A model generated the notes under the pieces. That model worked only from the letters and a program-made list of their open reading frames with translations, did no database searches and was not told where the DNA came from. A stretch of 64,000 bases of DNA from UBA7328 sp002471345. GTDB lineage: Bacteria > Bacteroidota > Bacteroidia > Chitinophagales > Saprospiraceae. The position numbers and the translations under genes are program-made. The stretch is from positions 1 to 64,000 of the forward strand of contig CAXGOB010000017.1 of NCBI GenBank assembly GCA_964011275.1. Direction: 5' to 3'. Within the stretch, counting starts at the first letter, position 1. Each line of letters begins with the position of its first letter. Below are positions 1-9,140 of the stretch, piece after piece.

Positions 1-1
1 C

Positions 2-2101
2 TTGGAAGAGAATTCATTTTCTCCAAGAGCAGTAATGGTATGGAAGCCTAGCCCTAAGCATACATTCAGAGGTGGATTTAATAGAGCTGTTGGAGCTCCT
101 TCTCAGCTGCAGGTTAATATCGATTTCCCTGTAAGTACAGTTGTTCCAGGTGCATTTGATGTTTTCCTTATAGGTAATAAAAATGCACAGACATTTGGTT
201 CTAATCCACAGATTGTATTTAATGGAGCAGTACCATTCCCTAGCTTACCTGTAGGTACTCCGGGTATACCTTTGGCATATGTACAAGGAGCCGTATCTTC
301 TGCAGTTATTCCAGCTATTATTCAAGGATTAACTGCTGCTAATCCTCTATTTGCCCCTCTTGCTGGGCCAATAGCTGATTACTTGGGTAATCCGGCGAAC
401 TTTGTTGGCGGCCTTGCAGGTCAATTTGTTGGGATCAACCTATTTAACGGTCGTCCTCTAGGATTGACAGATGCTCCTGCAGCTACTTTAAGAACAGAGG
501 ATACGTGGGAAGTAGGATACAAAGGATTGATAGGCGATAAGTTAGGCGTATCAGTGGATGTGTATAATAGAAAAGTGGACGGAGCGACTTTATTTACTGC
601 TATTAGCCCAGGTTATAGTCTTCAGGGTACAGATGGTCTGCCAGCAGCATTAGGTAATGCGGTAGGAGCAGACTTTGCAACCTTCCTTTCTGGACTCTTG
701 TCACCATTTATAGGTGTACCTGGAGGTTTCCCTGATCAAGCTACTTTTGAAGCGACAGTTGCTCAAGTGGCAGGAATTGTAGGTGGCGGATATGCAGCTG
801 GTGGAGCTGGATTTTTACAAAGTATAGCACCTCTTAATGCAGGATTTGTATTAGCTACTACTCCTACAGAGCAGGTGCCTAATAATGGAGTTACTCACTT
901 AGCTGCAGGATATAGAACTTTTGAGGCTTATGATTATTGGGGATCTGACATAGGATTAAATTATTTCGTTTCTAACGATTTAACACTTAGTGCTGCTTAC
1001 TCATGGACTTCAGATAACATCTTCAATCCAACGATTGTAGGTAGTGATGGTGATACAGAAAGAACTTCTATTTCTCAACCAACTAACAAGTTCAGATTAG
1101 GATTCAATTATGTTCCAGAGTTTGGGTTTAGAGCAAATATGGCATTCCAACATGATCCTACTTATGAGGTGTTTTTAGGTCAATTTTCAGGAGATACTGA
1201 CGAGAAAAACCTTGTAGATTTAGGTGTTGGATATAAGTTTGACAGTGGTTTGGCATTAAATATTTCAGCACAGAATTTATTTGATTCTGAGTATAGAACA
1301 TATCCTAGCTTTCCTAAAATTGGAAGAAGAGTGTTAGGTAAATTGACTTATACATTTGGTGATGATGGAGCTAGTTCACGATCATCTGCTGATATGGCTG
1401 CTAAGAAAATGGATAGCGATGGTGATGGTATAAGAGATCACAAAGATGCATGTCCGGATATAGCTGGTATCAGAAAGCATAAGGGATGTCCTATGAATGC
1501 TGAAGATATGGCTGCAAAAGCTGCTGCAGAAGCAAAAGCTGCTGCAGAAGCTGCAAGAGTAAAAGCAGAAGAAGAGGCAAGAGTAAAAGCAGAAGCTGAG
1601 GCTAAAGCAAGAGCTGCTGCAGAAGCAAAGAGAAGAGCAGATGCAGAAGCTGCTGCTGCCGCTGCTGCTGAAAAAGCAAGAATGGAAGCAGAAGCTGCTG
1701 AAAAAGCGGAAACAATGAGGATTGAAGCTTTGAAAGTAAGAAATACAGAGATCACAACTAGATTTACTGCTGCTTTAGAAGGACTTCAGTTCAATTCATC
1801 AAGATCTACTTTTAGAAAAGAGTCTTTCGCTAAGATGGATGAAGCTGCTGCTATAATGGAGGAATTTGGCGATATCAGTGTATTAATACAAGGTCATACT
1901 GATAGCCAAGGACAAGCTGAAAGTAATATGAAATTGTCTCAGTCTAGAGCTGATGCAGTGAAAGAATACTTGGTATCAAAAGGAATTGATACATCAAGAC
2001 TTTCTACTAATGGCTTAGGTGAAGATCATCCAATAGCTGATAATAACACAGCGAAAGGTAGAAAAATGAACAGAAGAGTAGAATTTATCATTTTAAAATA
2101 A
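2..2101 (+). CDS. TonB-dependent receptor barrel fused to OmpA C-terminal domain (5' partial)
   Basis: The reading frame is open at the window edge, so the TTG at base 2 is not a real start; the plug and N-terminus lie outside. Residues 1-455 are the end of a TonB-dependent outer-membrane barrel, clearly homologous along their length to the receptor at 26720-29587 (shared PSQL, FPSLPVGTPG, NNGVTHL and IGRR segments). After the barrel come a calcium-binding TSP3-like segment (DSDGDGIRDHKDACPD, about 470-488), an Ala/Glu/Lys-rich coiled coil (about 500-580) and an OmpA peptidoglycan-binding domain with HTDSQG (about 632) and a final NRRVEF. Barrel loops at about 79-148 and 207-288 are strikingly hydrophobic. 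I infer an outer-membrane importer of a hydrophobic ligand that is also tethered to the cell wall. The continuous frame across barrel and OmpA domain, with no stop, argues against a misassembly but the upstream half cannot be seen. Confidence 0.85.
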   Translation: MEENSFSPRAVMVWKPSPKHTFRGGFNRAVGAPSQLQVNIDFPVSTVVPGAFDVFLIGNKNAQTFGSNPQIVFNGAVPFPSLPVGTPGIPLAYVQGAVSSAVIPAIIQGLTAANPLFAPLAGPIADYLGNPANFVGGLAGQFVGINLFNGRPLGLTDAPAATLRTEDTWEVGYKGLIGDKLGVSVDVYNRKVDGATLFTAISPGYSLQGTDGLPAALGNAVGADFATFLSGLLSPFIGVPGGFPDQATFEATVAQVAGIVGGGYAAGGAGFLQSIAPLNAGFVLATTPTEQVPNNGVTHLAAGYRTFEAYDYWGSDIGLNYFVSNDLTLSAAYSWTSDNIFNPTIVGSDGDTERTSISQPTNKFRLGFNYVPEFGFRANMAFQHDPTYEVFLGQFSGDTDEKNLVDLGVGYKFDSGLALNISAQNLFDSEYRTYPSFPKIGRRVLGKLTYTFGDDGASSRSSADMAAKKMDSDGDGIRDHKDACPDIAGIRKHKGCPMNAEDMAAKAAAEAKAAAEAARVKAEEEARVKAEAEAKARAAAEAKRRADAEAAAAAAAEKARMEAEAAEKAETMRIEALKVRNTEITTRFTAALEGLQFNSSRSTFRKESFAKMDEAAAIMEEFGDISVLIQGHTDSQGQAESNMKLSQSRADAVKEYLVSKGIDTSRLSTNGLGEDHPIADNNTAKGRKMNRRVEFIILK

Positions 2102-2131
2102 TACTCTAAAGAATAAAATCTTTCAGATTTT

Positions 2132-2166
2132 AAATCCCACTCCTCAAACGAGGAGTGGGATTTTTT
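2132..2166 (+). terminator. Rho-independent terminator
   Basis: A perfect 14-bp stem (2132-2145 with 2150-2163) encloses a 4-base AAAC loop and runs directly into a T tract. It sits 30 bases after the stop of the receptor-OmpA gene. On the minus strand the T tract is weaker, so it is mainly a plus-strand terminator. Confidence 0.9.
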
Positions 2167-2542
2167 ATTTAATTCATTCTGCGACCATTGATTTCTTAAT
2201 GAGGAAACTCTTAGGGTACAAAGTCAAATGATGCTGCTAGAGATATAAGAGACTCTCACTAGATCTCATAAACATTTCTCATTTGTGGAATAACAGCTTT
2301 TTTATGCTCTGTTAAATTTTAAATTGAAATGTTACTTTCCAGATATTTGGAAGTTAAAAACAGATTAGAATGTTGGATATTCTGAAGCATAAATTCATTT
2401 GGCCCTCATCTTTGTAATCTCTTGATGGCAATTAAATTGTCTGCCTTTTCAATTTAAGCAAGATGAATTGCTCAATCAGACCTTGCAAGTAAGACCTAAT
2501 TTTTTTTGATTTAGATACCTGAATATGATTGACATTTAAAAG
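2167..2542. other. Intergenic stretch, no gene seen
   Basis: This AT-rich spacer separates the convergent receptor-OmpA gene and the sulfatase. I see no open frame with coding character and no good operator or hairpin beyond the terminator at its left edge. Confidence 0.5.
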
Positions 2543-4300
2543 TCATGATTTCATTTTCTTCCAAAAAAGAAACCCAAATATTAACCCAAAAATCAATAGA
2601 AACCAGGGTCTTATGGTCTTCCCTAGCATTGCTCTATACTTGTTCTGGATTTCTAAAAGAGGTTGGTAATTTATTCCCATCTCTACTACATTATTTTCGG
2701 TAGTGTAATCATCATAATGCTTAATCATAGAGGCAAAAATACTTGGTTCTGACTCTTTTAAATCAATAGTTTCTCCAGGATCATTGTTGAGGTTGTACAT
2801 TCTCCAAATACCATCACCGTATGGTTTTCCATTTCTTACTAGTTTTAAATCTCCTTTGTATAATGCACATTGACCGGCTGCTTCCATGCCGATAATGTCA
2901 TCTGTTTCATAGACCTGTTGGACCTCTTTACGAAGTAGCGGGGTGAGGTTTTTTCCTGTCATAGGTCCCACTGGAGCAATTTTAGGAATATCGATTCCTG
3001 CCAACGATAAAATAGTAGGTGTTATATCTGTTATCCAGGTGAATGAATGTAATGTATCTCCTTTTGGAATCTGTGGACCTGAGAAAATTAATGGAACCCT
3101 TAATCCACCTTCTCCAGCGTAAAATTTAAAATATGAACTAGGCCCAGCAGCAGCACTTGCAAATTCAGGGCCTATATAATTGAATGAACCTTGTTCTCCT
3201 AGCCGTTCATAATCTTGATGATATCCTTGAGTTTTAAGCCATATTTTCATTGCGGCTACATCACCTACTGCACTGGCCTCTGGGCCATTGTCTGATGTAA
3301 TCACAAACATCGTATTTTGATACTTGCCTACAGATTTGAGATACGTTATATATCGTCCAATATGGGTATCCATTGATTCTAGCATGGCAGCGTTCACAGC
3401 CATTGCTTTGGCTTTATATTTTTTGTCTTCTTCAGTCAGATCTTCCCAATTTTCCAAAGTCGGTAGCATTTCTCCTAGAGGCGCACTAGGTGATATAATG
3501 CCTATTTTTTTTGCGTTCTCATAGCGCCTCTTCTTTATCGCAGCCCAGCCCTTTTCATATGTAGAAATGTATTTTTTTGTGATTTCTCTGGGGGCCTGTA
3601 CGGGTATATGGATGGCTTGAAATGCTAAATACGAGAAGAAGGGTTTGTCGTCTTTGGGAGTTTCCTTCATAAATTGGATCATCTCATCTACTAAGTTGCG
3701 GGATGAGTAAAAATCTTCTGGTAGATCTACAGTTTTTCCATCTTTATACCATGGAGGTTTGGCTTCTTGAGTAGGAAGATATGGGCGTTGCTCATAGTTG
3801 TCTGCCCCTGAAGCGTCTAGTATATAAGATCTATCGAATCCTCGTTTAGTAGGCAAAGTATTTTGAGTATGACCTAAGTGCCACTTACCTGAAGTGTAAG
3901 TGTGGTATCCATGATTTTTCAGTCTTGTAGCTATAGTAAATACTTTATTGTTGAGTATACCTTCGTAGCCTTCATAAGCGGCAATTTGTGGGGGTGTGAA
4001 TATAGGAAGGTTTGGAACACCTGTCTGATGGCTATCGTGACCAGTAAGTAACATTGCTCTGGAAGGAGCACACATTGGCGAGGCGTGATGATTAGTGAAC
4101 ATTATGCCTCTGCCGGCTAATGCATCTATGTGAGGCGTAGATGCTTCTCCTCCATAACATCCAAAGTCCTGAAGGGCAGCATCATCGACAAGGATAAGGA
4201 CGAAATTTGGAGGAGTTGACTCAGTTTGGGAAAATGCACTTTTTGCAAAAAGCAAAAAAATAGAGATTATCAAATAACTTAATGATTTATGTTTTTTCAT
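2543..4300 (-). CDS. Sulfatase (arylsulfatase family), secreted and membrane anchored
   Basis: A 585-residue sulfatase of the formylglycine type. It starts with a signal peptide (about 1-24, ending SAFSQ), followed by the metal-binding DD of ILVDDAALQDFG (39-40) and the maturation motif CAPSR, in which Cys77 would be oxidised to formylglycine. A hydrophobic segment with a basic tail (WFLLIFGLIFGFLFWKKMKS) ends the protein, so it is probably exported and held in a membrane by its C-terminus. It hydrolyses sulfate esters; the substrate is unknown. It is clearly paralogous to the sulfatase at 47697-49472, sharing the DDAALQDFG start and the C-terminal anchor. It lies alone, 368 bases downstream of the patatin gene. 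The third sulfatase (15355-16998) is more distant. Confidence 0.93.
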   Translation of the reverse strand: MKKHKSLSYLIISIFLLFAKSAFSQTESTPPNFVLILVDDAALQDFGCYGGEASTPHIDALAGRGIMFTNHHASPMCAPSRAMLLTGHDSHQTGVPNLPIFTPPQIAAYEGYEGILNNKVFTIATRLKNHGYHTYTSGKWHLGHTQNTLPTKRGFDRSYILDASGADNYEQRPYLPTQEAKPPWYKDGKTVDLPEDFYSSRNLVDEMIQFMKETPKDDKPFFSYLAFQAIHIPVQAPREITKKYISTYEKGWAAIKKRRYENAKKIGIISPSAPLGEMLPTLENWEDLTEEDKKYKAKAMAVNAAMLESMDTHIGRYITYLKSVGKYQNTMFVITSDNGPEASAVGDVAAMKIWLKTQGYHQDYERLGEQGSFNYIGPEFASAAAGPSSYFKFYAGEGGLRVPLIFSGPQIPKGDTLHSFTWITDITPTILSLAGIDIPKIAPVGPMTGKNLTPLLRKEVQQVYETDDIIGMEAAGQCALYKGDLKLVRNGKPYGDGIWRMYNLNNDPGETIDLKESEPSIFASMIKHYDDYTTENNVVEMGINYQPLLEIQNKYRAMLGKTIRPWFLLIFGLIFGFLFWKKMKS

Positions 4301-4668
4301 TTTTCAATTTATCAGTGCTCAAAATAAGAGTAATCAAGGATGATTAATCCACTACTGATTTAATTTCGAACAACTTTTCAAGACTTTTTAATTCGTTCAA
4401 ATTATGTGTATTGAACTCTTATTCAATGGATGATTCAAATCATTTAAAAGATCAAAATCATCTTTTGATTTGATATCCGAACCAAGGCATCTCTACTCTA
4501 ATTTTGGCTATTAGATTATTTAAATGAATGGTCACTTCTTTTTCAATTCAATCTTGAAAGGAGTTAGTGAAGTTACTATTTGAACTTCATGAAATCCTTA
4601 TTCAGTACTATGAAATGGTGCATTAAAAGAAACAAAAAAGGAAAAAGAAGCACTGAAAAATTCAGGTG
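4301..4668. other. Intergenic stretch with a small inverted repeat
   Basis: This spacer should hold the promoter of the sulfatase on the minus strand. The only structure seen is AAAAGAT/ATCTTTT (4446-4452 and 4460-4466) with no T tract. No gene remnant is recognised. Confidence 0.35.
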
Positions 4669-6135
4669 CTAATTTTCAGTCAATACTTGTTTAGCCAAAT
4701 GCATTTCTTCTGATTCATAGTCTTCCAAAATTTTATCTAGAATCCTGCCGACTTTCGTACAAATCCTTATTGCCTCTACCTTTGGCCATGTCGCTTTTTC
4801 TCCCTTTGTTATTAATTCTGCAAGTTCGTCTCTTGTCAAAGTAGACAGTAGCCTGGTTGGCCTAATTGAACTAAAGTCTGCGATGATATTTATATCACCC
4901 TGGTAGTCTTGTTGAATAACCGAATTGATGGTGGTTGCCATAACTGCCAGTTTTGGAACATACTTAAAGAATGGCTTTGCCAATGTATAATTAAACTGTG
5001 AAGTTTCTTTGAGAACTGCTGACCCAAACCTTACAGCCGGAGAGAGAAATTCACTTTTGTGCAAAGGAGAATTAGTAAAAGGTAGAACCAATGGATTGGT
5101 CATGCTCACAATGAAATGATTCACACCATATAATCTTGCCAGGCGTTTTGCAGGAAGATCATTGGAAGCAGATCCATCTACCCACTTTCTGGAAGGTAAA
5201 TAGGCTTGGACCTTTCCATCCTTGTTTTTAGCAAATAAAGTTGCTGGTGGGAAGACACCTGGAACAGCACATGATGCCATAAGTGCTGACCGTATTAACA
5301 CATTTGGAGATGCAATGGCATTCAGTAATCTAGATTTTTGCTGTAGTCCTTTTGGCGAAACAGAAATATTAATTTTTCTACCTGTATGTTCGAAAGCTTC
5401 TTGAAATGTGAGGTTAGGAATAGTGGAGTTGACTACACTTTCAAGGTCTCTAACTCTAAGCGAGCTTCTTTCATCAGAAATGTTTTTGAATATATTTTCC
5501 TCTTGTTCAAGTAATTGAAATAAAGAGTCTTCTCCAAGAAAGCCTAATAATTCTTCATCATTAAGAGTTCCTGCTAAGGCTGCAAAAATTGAACCCGCAC
5601 TTGAGCCAGATATGACATCTGGTATCAGATGATGTTGAGCCATCACTTTAAGCACTCCTCCATGAAAATTTCCTAATTGGCCACCACCACTTAACATTAA
5701 TGCAGACCTCCCAAAGCATTGGCTTGCTCTATGGAAAAAGTCCAGTTTGTCTTCAAAACTAATGTTGTCATTATTCTTGTCGGCAATATGAAGAATAGAG
5801 TCTCCGACTTCATCTAAATAATCTTCTATTAATTGCTTCGTTCCAAAAAGAGCTTTTTCATAAAGTTTACTATTTCCCATACCGCCCATATTACCATGAA
5901 TCCCTTCATTCAATGTAAATAGCAGTCCTTGATCATCTCCTTGTTCTCTGTAATTTCTGAGAGTTTCTAAGCGAAGATAAATTTCCTCATTATCATATAA
6001 ATTGCTATGATTTACGTGCTTCCATGCTTCCATTCCCGTGGCCTCGTCAATTTCTAAAGCGAAAGTTTTCCACTCTTCATAACTTTCAGCTTTGTTAAGT
6101 TTCTTTTTGATTTTATTTAATCGTCTTGAAAACAT
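4669..6135 (-). CDS. Patatin-like lipase with DUF3336 N-terminal domain
   Basis: A 488-residue cytosolic-type lipase of the DUF3336-patatin architecture also seen in eukaryotic triacylglycerol/steryl-ester lipases. Residues 15-130 match the DUF3336 region (GIHGNMGGMGN at about 78-88 is the recognisable core). The patatin domain has the oxyanion loop SGGGQLGN (149-156), the nucleophile elbow GSSAG with Ser179, and the dyad aspartate in WVDGSASND (Asp320). It lacks a signal peptide. I infer release of fatty acids from stored or imported lipid. It is separated by 146 bases from the crotonase gene upstream and may have its own promoter. Confidence 0.9.
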   Translation of the reverse strand: MFSRRLNKIKKKLNKAESYEEWKTFALEIDEATGMEAWKHVNHSNLYDNEEIYLRLETLRNYREQGDDQGLLFTLNEGIHGNMGGMGNSKLYEKALFGTKQLIEDYLDEVGDSILHIADKNNDNISFEDKLDFFHRASQCFGRSALMLSGGGQLGNFHGGVLKVMAQHHLIPDVISGSSAGSIFAALAGTLNDEELLGFLGEDSLFQLLEQEENIFKNISDERSSLRVRDLESVVNSTIPNLTFQEAFEHTGRKINISVSPKGLQQKSRLLNAIASPNVLIRSALMASCAVPGVFPPATLFAKNKDGKVQAYLPSRKWVDGSASNDLPAKRLARLYGVNHFIVSMTNPLVLPFTNSPLHKSEFLSPAVRFGSAVLKETSQFNYTLAKPFFKYVPKLAVMATTINSVIQQDYQGDINIIADFSSIRPTRLLSTLTRDELAELITKGEKATWPKVEAIRICTKVGRILDKILEDYESEEMHLAKQVLTEN

Positions 6136-6281
6136 TATTTATTTTTTTTGTGAAACTTCAAGAAAAAACGGCTCACTCATATCTTCCGTGAAGATATAAG
6201 AGCTTTTCCTATCTATCTTCTAATATCAGTAGTTTATAATTACTTTTTTTTGAATGATTAAGATTAGCATACCTAGCGATT

Positions 6282-7064
6282 TCAATGATTAAATTGAGGT
6301 TTTCTTTTTTCAATAAAAGCCTTCATTCCTTCTATTTGGTCAGGAGTGCCGAAAGTAGCATTTACGCCTTGTCTTTCTATTGCAAGAGCTTCAGGTAGTG
6401 TAACTGATTCTGCATGTACTACACATTTTAGTACCCATTTTACTGCCTTAGCTGGCATGTTGGCAAGATGTTCTGCTAGCTCAAAAGCTTTCTGCTGTAA
6501 CATATCATTAGGATGTACTTCATGTACTAATCCTATACGGAATGCCTCTTGTGCTGAAATCTTTTTAGCTCTTAGGATAATATCTAAAGCCGCATCTCTA
6601 CCTACACATCTCGTTAATCTTGCTGTGCCTCCCCATGCAGGTATTGAACCTAAATCTAACTCAGGGAGTCCTATTTGTGTACCTTTTTCTGCAGCCAATC
6701 GAAAGTGACAACCTAATGGAATTTCTAATCCACCTCCAAGACAATAGCCATATAATGTAGCTATTACAGGTTTTGACATGTTTTCTATAGCTGCAATAAC
6801 CTTCAGCCTTTGATCGAATAAGGCATCAGAACTACCTTTTTTCTGTATACCTTCTGGTAGTTGCTTCAGATTCATTCCTACTGAAAAGTGTTCATCTCCT
6901 GATCCTCTTAGAACGATTGCACCAATGCTTTCATCTTTTCCTAATTCTTCAATGACTTTTTCGAGTTCATCTATGTAGTCCAAGGTCATCCTGTTGTATG
7001 GTGGATCATTGTTGGTAATGGTAGCTACTCTGCCAGATTTTTCTACAATAAGGGATTTTGTCAT
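6282..7064 (-). CDS. Enoyl-CoA hydratase/isomerase (crotonase) family
   Basis: A 260-residue crotonase-fold enzyme. Both glutamates needed for hydratase chemistry are present: Glu114 in GGGLEIPLG and Glu135 in LPELDLG; the oxyanion loop reads FSVGMNL in place of the usual FCAGxDL. I therefore favour true hydratase activity on an enoyl-CoA. I chose the ATG at 7064 because the upstream ATG at 7088 would overlap the preceding gene, while 7064 leaves an 11-base gap with an A-rich leader. It is co-directional with the preceding barrel-protein gene and is probably the end of the long operon that begins with the dehalogenases at 14270. Confidence 0.9.
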   Translation of the reverse strand: MTKSLIVEKSGRVATITNNDPPYNRMTLDYIDELEKVIEELGKDESIGAIVLRGSGDEHFSVGMNLKQLPEGIQKKGSSDALFDQRLKVIAAIENMSKPVIATLYGYCLGGGLEIPLGCHFRLAAEKGTQIGLPELDLGSIPAWGGTARLTRCVGRDAALDIILRAKKISAQEAFRIGLVHEVHPNDMLQQKAFELAEHLANMPAKAVKWVLKCVVHAESVTLPEALAIERQGVNATFGTPDQIEGMKAFIEKRKPQFNH

Positions 7065-7075
7065 TTTATATTTTC

Positions 7076-7879
7076 TTAAGCTGGCCAATAATCAGGCCTA
7101 GGTAAACCTGGGAAAGTAATCCTAAATGTCTCTGCTCCAGCGAAGTTAGGAGCCAATAGTCTTTCTCTATGAAACTCTCCTGATGCTCCAGCATACTTTC
7201 CTGTGCCTCCTAGGATAGTTCCTGTGAACTTCTGACCTTTTACACCCCATTCGAAAAACATGATACAATGGATAGAATCTGTGATTGGCTCATGCCATTC
7301 ATTGGGATTTTTGGCTGATCTAAAGGCGAAAGTTGCTGTCTGTTCTAGTATGATCTTTCTGTCCAGCTTGTCACATTCTTCTACACTTCTTAAGAATGCT
7401 TCTACTCTCTGTTTGTCGTTCTTTTGAGGGATAACTTTACGGTCAATGGTAGCAGCTAAAAAGTCTCTGGATATATTGGTCAGAAAACGATTGTTTCCCG
7501 TGAAGTTTCCTATAATTTTATCTGGATATGCAGGCTCAAATTCTCCATCATTGATCATATTCAACCCACCTGAAGTCTTTGCTATAAAGTCAGGATCATT
7601 CGGATCTAATTCAAGTGGATTTTGACAACAATAAGAATCGTCAATAGTGCCTCCTGGATGAATCGGTCCACCACCATGAGCAATCATGCCATTGACTGGT
7701 AATTTTTTACCTACATAGCTCAAGTAATTTCTTGGTATTAGCGTTGAAATTAATGGTATTCGTGCTAGTATAGCTTTTCTTTTTATACCTGAGAGGGCCA
7801 TTTGGAGTTGCCAATTATTCGTTTGCCCAAATTTATTACCATCTGAAATGGTGTCTATTACTAAGTCTTGATTTGCCAT
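7076..7879 (-). CDS. Uncharacterised protein with allene-oxide-cyclase/dirigent-like barrel segment
   Basis: A 267-residue protein that I do not recognise as a named family. The C-terminal third contains GTILGGTGKYAGASGEF (about 220-237), which resembles the GGTGxYxGAxG turn of allene-oxide-cyclase and dirigent-like barrels; this is a resemblance by eye only. The N-terminal half has a Cys pair (CCQNPLELDPNDPDF) and a Gly-rich HGGGPIHPGG motif. No signal peptide is evident. It lies 6 bases after the DJ-1/PfpI gene and 11 bases before the crotonase, so it is almost certainly co-transcribed with them. If the barrel assignment is right, binding or cyclising a hydrophobic ligand would fit the context. 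Confidence 0.7.
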   Translation of the reverse strand: MANQDLVIDTISDGNKFGQTNNWQLQMALSGIKRKAILARIPLISTLIPRNYLSYVGKKLPVNGMIAHGGGPIHPGGTIDDSYCCQNPLELDPNDPDFIAKTSGGLNMINDGEFEPAYPDKIIGNFTGNNRFLTNISRDFLAATIDRKVIPQKNDKQRVEAFLRSVEECDKLDRKIILEQTATFAFRSAKNPNEWHEPITDSIHCIMFFEWGVKGQKFTGTILGGTGKYAGASGEFHRERLLAPNFAGAETFRITFPGLPRPDYWPA

Positions 7880-7885
7880 GTTTAT

Positions 7886-9127
7886 TTAGTCTAAAATGGT
7901 TTTGCCAGAATTTTCAAGAATGATCGCCATCATCTTCTGTGCTGTCTCATGACCTGAGTTTTGATTTTGACCTGTTACGAATCGTCTCTCTTCGTCCACT
8001 ACGGATATCGTTTGGAACATATCTACATTGCCACTATTGTATTTGTAATTTACTCCCAGCTTTCTTAACTCTGATTCAGGGTGAAGAGGAGTCTGCGTGA
8101 TGCCCAGTTGTATGAGTTGTCTGTCGGTAACTCCTGTCATAGTGCGGCCTGTGATTAGGAAGTTGCCCAAGGTGTCTCTGGCCTGAATTAGGCCCAATGC
8201 TCCATGACATACACTTCCTATCAGTGGCTTCTGTGCATAGTATGCTTCACTTACTTTCTGGCCCAATACTTCAGACTGTCCCAGATCATATGCCGCTCCC
8301 CAGCCTCCTGCCATCCAAATGACGTCGTATTGAGTGAAGTCGATATCATCTATTTTTTGTGAATTCTTCACTTTAAGCTGAAAGTCCTTGTCCTCTAGAT
8401 ACCTTTCGTCGGATTTAGATTTGATCATAAATAAAAAGGATTGTGGATCTACAGGTATTTCTCCACCTTTTATGCTTGCCACATCGACTTTCATCCCTGC
8501 ATCCTGAAATTCATAATATGGTACAGTCATTTCTGATGCAAATACACCTGTCGGATCACCATCGGTCTCTCCTGGAAAATTAAGTACACCATGACTGGTA
8601 GTGATAATGAGGGCTTTTTTGCCAGCCATTTCATATGATTTAGAATAAGCATAGTCGGGATGTAGTCCAGCTTGATGAAGAATATTAGGTAATTGACTTA
8701 CTAATACTCCAATAGTACCAAATATCATTGCTGCTGCAGTAAGTAACTTTCTGCCTATCGGCTTATCACCAAGGTTATGTTTGATAAAATAATAGCCCGA
8801 GAATATACCTAGTATCAAGTGTAATACAGCCCCTTCAGGATTAGCAAAAACTCCTCCAAGAAAACTGGAAAGGATGCCAATGAATGCTCCGATGTTGAAT
8901 ACGAAAAAAGCTGTTAAAAATACTTTTACCAAAAGTTCGTCAAAGCTATTTCTCCATGTGTAAAATCCTAAAAGGCCTAATCCAAGTGCTGCCGCACCGT
9001 ACATACGAGCCATGCCCATATACCCGCTCACGGAAGTATCAAAATCAGGAATGAGTTGAGGCGCAAAGAAGAAAATGCTTCCTGCTAAAAGTTCGATTAT
9101 TGTGGAGATGAATATGAATTTTTTCAT
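7886..9127 (-). CDS. Membrane domain fused to DJ-1/PfpI domain
   Basis: A 413-residue two-part protein. Residues 1-145 hold about four or five membrane segments of a small DoxX-like bundle type (not identified with certainty). Residues 160-413 are a DJ-1/PfpI class I amidotransferase-like domain with the nucleophile Cys307 in GSVCHGALG and the MAGGWGAAYDLG strand. The C-terminal domain is closely paralogous to the shorter protein at 49493-50365, which has only one membrane segment. Related proteins include glyoxalase III and chaperone-type enzymes; the precise activity is unknown. I use the ATG at 9127, because an upstream in-frame TTG at 9154 falls in repeat sequence. Placement in the dehalogenase operon suggests a role in handling a reactive aldehyde, an inference only. 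Confidence 0.85.
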   Translation of the reverse strand: MKKFIFISTIIELLAGSIFFFAPQLIPDFDTSVSGYMGMARMYGAAALGLGLLGFYTWRNSFDELLVKVFLTAFFVFNIGAFIGILSSFLGGVFANPEGAVLHLILGIFSGYYFIKHNLGDKPIGRKLLTAAAMIFGTIGVLVSQLPNILHQAGLHPDYAYSKSYEMAGKKALIITTSHGVLNFPGETDGDPTGVFASEMTVPYYEFQDAGMKVDVASIKGGEIPVDPQSFLFMIKSKSDERYLEDKDFQLKVKNSQKIDDIDFTQYDVIWMAGGWGAAYDLGQSEVLGQKVSEAYYAQKPLIGSVCHGALGLIQARDTLGNFLITGRTMTGVTDRQLIQLGITQTPLHPESELRKLGVNYKYNSGNVDMFQTISVVDEERRFVTGQNQNSGHETAQKMMAIILENSGKTILD

Positions 9128-9140
9128 GTTTAAGTTTATA

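Noticed and set aside
1438..1755. Alanine-rich minus-strand reading frame inside the receptor-OmpA gene
   Set aside because: It is the reverse shadow of the Ala/Glu/Lys coiled coil, with no start context.
4446..4466. AAAAGAT/ATCTTTT as an operator or terminator
   Set aside because: Short, AT-rich and unique; expected by chance in such DNA.
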